Origin: CAYWGR01 sp964458015
GTDB lineage: Bacteria; Planctomycetota; Planctomycetia; Pirellulales; Thermoguttaceae
Direction of reading: 5' to 3'
NCBI GenBank assembly: GCA_964458015.1
Contig: CAYWGR010000059.1
Coordinates: forward strand, 1-29,087
Length of the DNA stretch: 29,087 nt
A program made the translations under genes and the position numbers. The notes beneath the pieces were generated by a model. That model worked only from the letters and a program-made list of their open reading frames with translations, did no database searches and was not told the origin of the DNA. Positions 24,660 through 29,087 of this stretch are shown one piece after another; the stretch's first letter is position 1; every line of letters starts with the position of its first letter.

Positions 24660-25316
24660 TTACGGCCTGGAAAAGAGATCTCGGGCCTGTGCGCGGTCCT
24701 CATCGGCCTTGCGACTCTCCCCTTTTTTCTCGTAGGTTATGCCACGGTTCTGGTATGCCAAAGCATCTTTCGGATTCAGTCGGATTGCTTCGGTATAGTT
24801 GGCAATTGCCTCGTCGTAATTGCCCTATTCTCTATAGGTGTTGGCGCGATTATAGTACGCCAGACCGTATTTCGGATTGAGACGGATAGCCTTGGTGTAG
24901 TCGGCAATCGCCTCGTCGTAGTTCTTTTTCGACGAGTGTTCCACCGCACGGTTGCAATACGCTTGGGCATCTTTCGGATCGAGCCTGATGGCTTCAGTAT
25001 AGTCAGCAATCGCCTTGTCGTGGTCTCTCTTCGACGAGTACACCACGGCACGGCTACCGTATGCTAGGCCGTACTCCGGATTGAGCCTGATGGCCTCAGT
25101 ATACTCGGCAATGGCTTCTTCGTTGTTGCCTTTGCCAAACGCTCTGTCACCACGGTCAAGTGCTTCTGACGCTTCTCTTAGCTTGTCGTGCTTGCTCTTG
25201 TCTACTACACGGTCAGACTGCTCCTTAACCACGCTGCTGTGGCAACCAACTACGGCCAATCCAAAGAAAAGGGTTGCGCCAACACCGATTACACCTACCC
25301 CCATCTTCATCCGCAT
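24660..25316 (-). pseudogene. TPR-repeat lipoprotein interrupted by one amber codon
   Basis: The start at 25316 gives 'VIGVGATLFFGLAVVGC', a lipoprotein signal with the lipidated Cys at residue 25. After a short linker come tetratricopeptide repeats: 'NNEEAIAEYTEAIRLNPEYG', 'DHDKAIADYTEAIRLDPKDA' and 'NYDEAIADYTKAIRLNPKYG'. Translation stops at a TAG (24825-24827) inside the helix after 'RANTYRE'. The same frame continues without any shift into a fourth intact repeat ('GNYDEAIANYTEAIRLNPKD') and a charged tail 'KKGESRKADEDRAQARDLFS' ending in TAA at 24660-24662. A single base change, such as AAG to TAG, would explain it. The shorter product of 163 residues keeps three repeats and could still work as a scaffold. 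It lies 4 bases after the HTH gene, so they form one operon. Confidence 0.8.
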
Positions 25317-25320
25317 GGTC

Positions 25321-25536
25321 CTACTTTCCCTTTCGTTTTGTTAATTCCAGCCCCAGATATTCCGCTAACACATCGGCCTTGTCTAGCCGCAGGGAAGTTT
25401 CCCCCCGCATGAAACGCATAAGGGAGGTGGCGGGGATTCCGGTATCCTTGGCAATCCGGTATTGGGTCAACCCGCTTTCCTCGATGGCGGCTTTTAACAC
25501 ATCGGTCATCGTCGGTTTTGGTTTGCCCTTGCCCAT
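25321..25536 (-). CDS. Small XRE-type helix-turn-helix regulator
   Basis: 71 residues from ATG 25536. Helix-turn-helix of the Cro/C1 type: 'SGLTQYRIAKDTGIPATSL' forms helices 2-3 and 'MRFMRGETSLRLDKADVLAEY' the following helices, ending in a basic tail 'ELTKRKGK'. It contains essentially only the DNA-binding domain, as in many phage-like or plasmid-like repressors. The stop codon is 4 bases before the ATG of the TPR lipoprotein, so the two are probably translated from one message. The target is unknown; self-regulation of its own promoter, located in 25537-25620, is likely. Confidence 0.8.
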   Translation of the reverse strand: MGKGKPKPTMTDVLKAAIEESGLTQYRIAKDTGIPATSLMRFMRGETSLRLDKADVLAEYLGLELTKRKGK

Positions 25537-25950
25537 AGTAGCGTATTAGCAATTATCAATGGTTTTGTCAATCAGCCTTTCGGGTCGGCCGTTTTTCTTC
25601 TTGGTGTCCACGGTGCGTTAGCATGAAGCGGACACCCTATTTGAGGCGGCCCAGGATTGGCTGATTCCTGGCGGGACGTGTTTTATGCCGGCCGGTGTGT
25701 TGGTCCCCGGCAACCTCGAATCGTTGGCAACGGCCGTTGAAGTGAAAAACAATGTCTTTCGGTTGCCAAGTCGGTTCTGTTCCCCCTCCTTTGTTAAAAG
25801 ATTGCAAGGAGGCTATTTCTCAGGTAAACTGCATAAGAGCTGTCCCCGCCGCAAGATCCCCCTGCCATTGCCGCTCCACGATGGAGGCTTGTGCCATGTT
25901 CAAGCCGTAACACACGATACACCCTCCATTTTTCGGCCAAAAGGAAAAAT
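25537..25950. other. Divergent intergenic region, about 410 bases
   Basis: It separates the minus-strand HTH-TPR pair from the plus-strand GH31 gene and must carry both promoters. A plus-strand frame open from 25622 reads 'HEADTLFEAAQDWLIPGG' and 'MPAGVLVPGNLESLATAV', protein-like at first, but it then loses any pattern and I recognise no family. It could be the tail of a lost gene. A GH31 ribosome-binding site AAGGA lies at 25941-25945. Confidence 0.45.
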
Positions 25951-28338
25951 ATGAAAATGAATACTCTTACAACACGTTTTGCTTACGCCGCCGTTTTCCT
26001 GTTCGGCATGGTTGTCTCGGTCAAAGCCGAAACTCCGAAAAATCCGCCGTCGTGGCCGGATTCTGCTCCGCTGACGAAGCAGAACGTTGTGATTCCGGTC
26101 AAAGGCGGCGCGGTCCGCGTCGATGTGCTGGGCGAGCGGCTTTTCCGCATCCGTCATAGCAAAACGGGGCAGTGGACCGAGTCGGGATTGAATCGCTACG
26201 GCGTTCTCGGCAAGACGTTTCCCGAAGTTGCATTCGAGCAGGCCGATGCCAATGGCGTTTTCACAATTACCACGAAACAAGCGAAATTGACGGTGAATCA
26301 TAAAGACGCCGGCATCGCCCTTCTCACGGCGGACGGCAAAGCGTTGACCCAACAAGTAGCGCCGGCCTTCGAGACGGGCGGCGGCTATCGCCTTGGTTTC
26401 ACGATGGCCAAGGACGAGCGGATCTATGGGCTCGGCGACGCCAGTCGAGAGAATGTCATGCGGCGCGGCAGCGCTTACGATATTTGGGTGGTCAACGCGA
26501 CATCCTACATTCCGATTCCCATGTTGTTGAGCAATCACGGTTGGGGCCTGCTGATGAACACCACGTGGCGCAACAAGATCGACGTGGGCAAAACCGATCC
26601 CGACAAAATTTTTTGCACCGCGGCGCGGAGCGATGTTGACTATTACGTTTTCACGGGCTCCGATTACCGCAGCTTGTTGGATGTCTACACCTCGTTCACC
26701 GGGCGGCCCGCGCTGCTGCCGATCTGGGGCTACGGTTTGACCTATGTGTGCAACCAGTATATCGACGCCTTCAATATGATCAACGAAGGGCTCACGTTCC
26801 GTCGCGATGGCATACCTTGCGACGTGATTGGGCTGGAGCCGGGTTGGATGGAGAAATTTTACGACGATTCGCCCAACAAGAAATGGCATCCGCAGCGGTT
26901 TTACATTCCCGACTGGGCGCCCAAGGGACCGCATACGTTTCTCGGTGCGTTGCAGCGCAAGGGTTTCAAGCTCAGCTTGTGGCTTTGTTGCGACTACGAT
27001 TTAGGCGTGTTTGAAGAAGAGTTGGTTGCGGGAGTGCGTGCTCTCGCGGCTTCCGACGGTAAATCGGCTGCGGCGGGCGACGTTCGCAACGGTTTCACCG
27101 ATGAACGCCTGTCCAAATCGGCCGACGCGAAGTCGAAGGATGCCGCCAAGCCGGCCGACGCGAAAGCGTTGCAGCCGTGGTTCGAGCATCTCAAAAAATT
27201 CGTCGATCAAGGCGCGTCGGCCTTCAAATTGGACGGCTGCGCGCAGGTCGTCGAACACCCCGATCGCAAATGGGGCAACGGCATGACCGACGAGGAAATG
27301 CACAACCTCTATCCCGTAATCTATGCCAAACAGATGGCTCGGGGATTTGAGAGTCATGCGCAACGCCGTTCGATGGTTTATTCGGCCAGCGGCGGGGCAG
27401 GCGTGCAACAGTATGTGGCCACCTGGGCCGGCGACACCGGCGGCGGCGACAAACCGCTTGCCTCGATGTTGAATCTTGCGTTGTCGGGCCATTCCAACCA
27501 TTCCTGCGATATGGACACCGGCAGCGTCGCGAGCATCCACTTCGGTTTCATGCAAACCTGGGCACAGCACAACAATTGGGATTACTGGTATCAGCCGTGG
27601 TTGCTGAACGATACCGAGGCCAACGCTTTCCGCGAATACAGCCGGCTCCGCTACAAGCTGCTTCCTTATCTTTATTCGTCGGCGGCCGAGGCCGCGCAGA
27701 CCGGCTATCCCGTCATGAGGGCGATGGCAATGGTCTATCCGAACGATCCAAGTTGGGACGCCGCCATACGCCAGTATATGCTCGGCGATTTCATGATGGT
27801 TTCGGCGTTTACGGACAAGGTTCGACTGCCCGACGGCGCATGGTTCGACTTCTGGAGCGGCAAGCAACATCAAGGGCCGGCCGATTTGGCGGTTGAATTC
27901 GGTCCCACGCGCGGCGGTGCGGTGCTTGTTAAGAGCGGCGCGATCATTCCGACCTGGCCCATTTACGATCACGTCGAAAAGGGCTGGTCGCCCGAGGTCG
28001 GATTGCTTGTTTATCCGGCCGCGCAAAGCTCTTTCGTGCTCTACGAAGACGACGGCACGAGCCTCGGCTATCGCAAGGGCCAATTCACGCGAACCCGTTT
28101 GACGTGCGAGACCGTGGGCAACGTCGTCACGCTGACCATCGGCGGTCAAGAGGGCAGCTTTGAAGGGATGCCCGCCGCTCGCAACTTCACGGCAACCATT
28201 CGCCTGAAGGTCAAGCCCAAGGCGGTTTCACTAGACGGCGCGGCCGTGACCGACTTCACGTGGGACGATGCCAACTCCACGGCAACGGTCAAAATTCCCG
28301 CCTGCGGCAAGACGCCGCGCAAGGTGATTTGCCAATAA
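25951..28338 (+). CDS. Secreted GH31 family glycosidase (alpha-glucosidase/alpha-xylosidase type)
   Basis: 795 residues. The ATG at 25951 follows AAGGA and starts a signal peptide ('FAYAAVFLFGMVVSVKAE', cleavage near residue 28). An N-terminal beta-sandwich covers about 40-240 ('RIYGLGDASREN'). The (beta/alpha)8 barrel follows: 'WGYGLTYVCNQYI', 'GFKLSLWLCCDYD', then the nucleophile region 'GASAFKLDGCAQV' with D428 and the acid/base region 'VATWAGDTGGG' with D495. C-terminal beta domains carry 'RYKLLPYLYSSAAEAAQTGY' and 'LLVYPAAQSSFVLYEDDGT'. Size and domain order fit GH31. An Ala/Lys/Asp-rich insert of about 45 residues near 365-410 is not typical. Expected to remove alpha-linked terminal sugars from polysaccharides in the periplasm or outside. 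A terminator follows. Confidence 0.9.
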   Translation: MKMNTLTTRFAYAAVFLFGMVVSVKAETPKNPPSWPDSAPLTKQNVVIPVKGGAVRVDVLGERLFRIRHSKTGQWTESGLNRYGVLGKTFPEVAFEQADANGVFTITTKQAKLTVNHKDAGIALLTADGKALTQQVAPAFETGGGYRLGFTMAKDERIYGLGDASRENVMRRGSAYDIWVVNATSYIPIPMLLSNHGWGLLMNTTWRNKIDVGKTDPDKIFCTAARSDVDYYVFTGSDYRSLLDVYTSFTGRPALLPIWGYGLTYVCNQYIDAFNMINEGLTFRRDGIPCDVIGLEPGWMEKFYDDSPNKKWHPQRFYIPDWAPKGPHTFLGALQRKGFKLSLWLCCDYDLGVFEEELVAGVRALAASDGKSAAAGDVRNGFTDERLSKSADAKSKDAAKPADAKALQPWFEHLKKFVDQGASAFKLDGCAQVVEHPDRKWGNGMTDEEMHNLYPVIYAKQMARGFESHAQRRSMVYSASGGAGVQQYVATWAGDTGGGDKPLASMLNLALSGHSNHSCDMDTGSVASIHFGFMQTWAQHNNWDYWYQPWLLNDTEANAFREYSRLRYKLLPYLYSSAAEAAQTGYPVMRAMAMVYPNDPSWDAAIRQYMLGDFMMVSAFTDKVRLPDGAWFDFWSGKQHQGPADLAVEFGPTRGGAVLVKSGAIIPTWPIYDHVEKGWSPEVGLLVYPAAQSSFVLYEDDGTSLGYRKGQFTRTRLTCETVGNVVTLTIGGQEGSFEGMPAARNFTATIRLKVKPKAVSLDGAAVTDFTWDDANSTATVKIPACGKTPRKVICQ

Positions 28339-28358
28339 CGGTAGTGATTCTATGCACT

Positions 28359-28384
28359 CGTTCCGAAGCTCCGGCTTCGGAACG
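28359..28384 (+). repeat. Perfect hairpin downstream of GH31
   Basis: An 11-base stem ('cgttccgaagc' with 'gcttcggaacg') around a TCCG loop begins 20 bases after the GH31 stop. It is not followed by a T-run, so alone it is a poor terminator; it may protect the 3' end of the mRNA or be a small dispersed repeat. Confidence 0.6.
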
Positions 28385-28423
28385 CACGAATGTTCACATA
28401 CTACCGATGAACCTAAAAGAAAA

Positions 28424-28462
28424 CGGGGGCCACAGATAAGCAATGCTTACCTGTGGCCCCCG
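28424..28462. terminator. Bidirectional terminator between GH31 and the minus-strand gene
   Basis: A perfect 12-base stem 'cgggggccacag' (28424-28435) with 'ctgtggcccccg' (28451-28462), with a further four-pair inner stem and a small loop. On the minus strand it is followed by a T-rich tract (TTTTCTTTT), on the plus strand by 'gatattttt'. It therefore ends the minus-strand gene that stops at 28501 and also the GH31 transcript coming from the left. Confidence 0.85.
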
Positions 28463-28500
28463 GATATTTTTCGGATAAACACCCGACAGGATGTTTACGT

Positions 28501-29087
28501 TTATTGTTGCCCGCGAGAACCGGCTTCCGACACGCGGTCGAACTTGTAGTCGGGCGCTAGCTTGAAGCCGGCTGATTTTTTAACCTCTTCGAGCCATCCC
28601 TGCATCATTTGGCGTCGGTCGCTTTGAGCGGCGGGAGCGTACTTGTTGAAGTCATCCACTTCGAATTCTTTCCAGAGCACTTCCTGCGACGGATCGAAGG
28701 CGGTCAGCCGGATGACGTAGGCCACGTTCTTGGGCTCATTGAACGCGACGCCGACTTCGCCCGGTTTCAGGCGGAACGTGGCCCGCATGAAATCATCGCC
28801 GGCAAAATCCACACCGGTGACATTGCTGATCCTGGCGGCGTTCGGAGCCGATCCCATCGGCACGTTGCCGAACGTGATCCAACTGAACGGCGGAGGCATA
28901 ATCACTTGCCGATCGGAAAACACCTGCTTGAGGTGCTTCTTTTCCTTCCGAGCTTCGTCGGCCGTCGCTTCGGCCTGCTTGAGGGCCAGGCTCCGCGCGT
29001 GTTCCAATTTCCAAGCTCGCAAAACTTGCTCGCGAACGCCCTCGTCCTCGAACTTCGGAATGCGCTCCTTGGCCTCGTCGGTTTTCC
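28501..29087 (-). CDS. C-terminal part of a large protein of unknown function (runs off the window)
   Basis: Open from the window edge (29087) to TAA at 28501, about 194 codons, so the N-terminus is outside. The visible part begins with a charged, probably coiled helical segment ('KFEDEGVREQVLRAWKLEHA', 'EATADEARKEKKHLKQVF'). It continues with 'WITFGNVPMGSAPNAARISN', 'FMRATFRLKPGEVGVAFNEP' and 'VAYVIRLTAFDPSQEVLWKE'. The helix followed by a 'LKPGEVG...PKNVAYVIRL' stretch is reminiscent of the C-terminal ends of planctomycete SurA/PpiD-like chaperone or peptidyl-prolyl isomerase proteins, but I cannot confirm this without the rest. It ends just before a strong terminator. Confidence 0.7.
   Translation of the reverse strand, partial: KTDEAKERIPKFEDEGVREQVLRAWKLEHARSLALKQAEATADEARKEKKHLKQVFSDRQVIMPPPFSWITFGNVPMGSAPNAARISNVTGVDFAGDDFMRATFRLKPGEVGVAFNEPKNVAYVIRLTAFDPSQEVLWKEFEVDDFNKYAPAAQSDRRQMMQGWLEEVKKSAGFKLAPDYKFDRVSEAGSRGQQ

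Noticed and set aside
25685..25954. 89-codon plus-strand frame before GH31
   Set aside because: Protein-like only at its start and overlapping the GH31 leader region; no family recognised, so only mentioned as a possible gene tail.
25900..26934. Long minus-strand frame opposite the GH31 gene (344 codons), and a similar one at 27001-28149
   Set aside because: They mirror the codon positions of the strong GH31 gene, have no ribosome-binding site and no recognisable motif.
1..29087. CRISPR array
   Set aside because: No regularly spaced identical repeats were seen; the only repeats are the palindromes and short direct repeats listed.

Overview
The window looks like a chromosomal piece of a planctomycete (Planctomycetota, probably a Pirellulales-type lineage). 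This is inferred from the gene families together: DUF1559 proteins with a type IV-pilin-like leader, PEP-CTERM secreted proteins, an ECF sigma factor overlapping a FecR-domain membrane gene, LamG and discoidin-like domains, many secreted glycoside-hydrolase-type proteins, and palindromic 'GCCACTGGC/GCCAGTGGC' repeats. No rRNA or other marker gene is present, so this stays an inference.

Layout. (1) 1-1.5 kb is a patchwork of broken genes: an ISL3-type transposase remnant abuts the C-terminal tail of a Gfo/Idh/MocA oxidoreductase, which abuts the N-terminal third of a DUF1559 gene. (2) 2.0-5.2 kb, minus strand: a discoidin-like PEP-CTERM gene and, upstream of it, an odd 761-codon chimera. The chimera joins half of a histidine-kinase sensor domain, a FecR domain and a LamG domain that is split by an inserted discoidin domain. 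(3) 5.5-8.2 kb: a one-polypeptide nucleotidyltransferase-HEPN protein and a divergent tyrosine recombinase, followed by a cluster of GGTTACA motifs and the 3' part of a tRNA-Val(UAC) gene. This looks like one end of an integrative element. (4) 8.2-9.07 kb holds no gene I can recognise. (5) 9.07-20.0 kb, all plus strand: ECF sigma, FecR membrane protein (interrupted near its end by three consecutive in-frame stops), two tandem PEP-CTERM paralogues, a palindromic repeat, DUF1559, a secreted deacetylase-like protein, a small lipoprotein and a GH42-like secreted glycosidase with a discoidin tail, closed by a strong terminator. (6) 20.3-24.4 kb: a large hybrid histidine kinase with five PAS domains. 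(7) 24.7-25.5 kb, minus: an XRE-type regulator followed 4 nt later by a TPR lipoprotein interrupted by one amber codon. (8) 25.95-28.3 kb: a secreted GH31 glycosidase. (9) 28.5 kb to the edge: the C-terminal end of a minus-strand protein, with a shared terminator between it and GH31.

Working picture (inference): 9-28 kb reads as a polysaccharide-sensing and degradation neighbourhood, with ECF/FecR and hybrid-kinase signalling beside secreted glycosidases and surface proteins. The most unusual content is the domain-shuffled chimera at 2.9-5.2 kb, whose parts are paralogous to three other genes in the same window, plus the duplicated PEP-CTERM genes that share an upstream sequence element and the Cys-rich insertion inside the kinase dimerisation domain.
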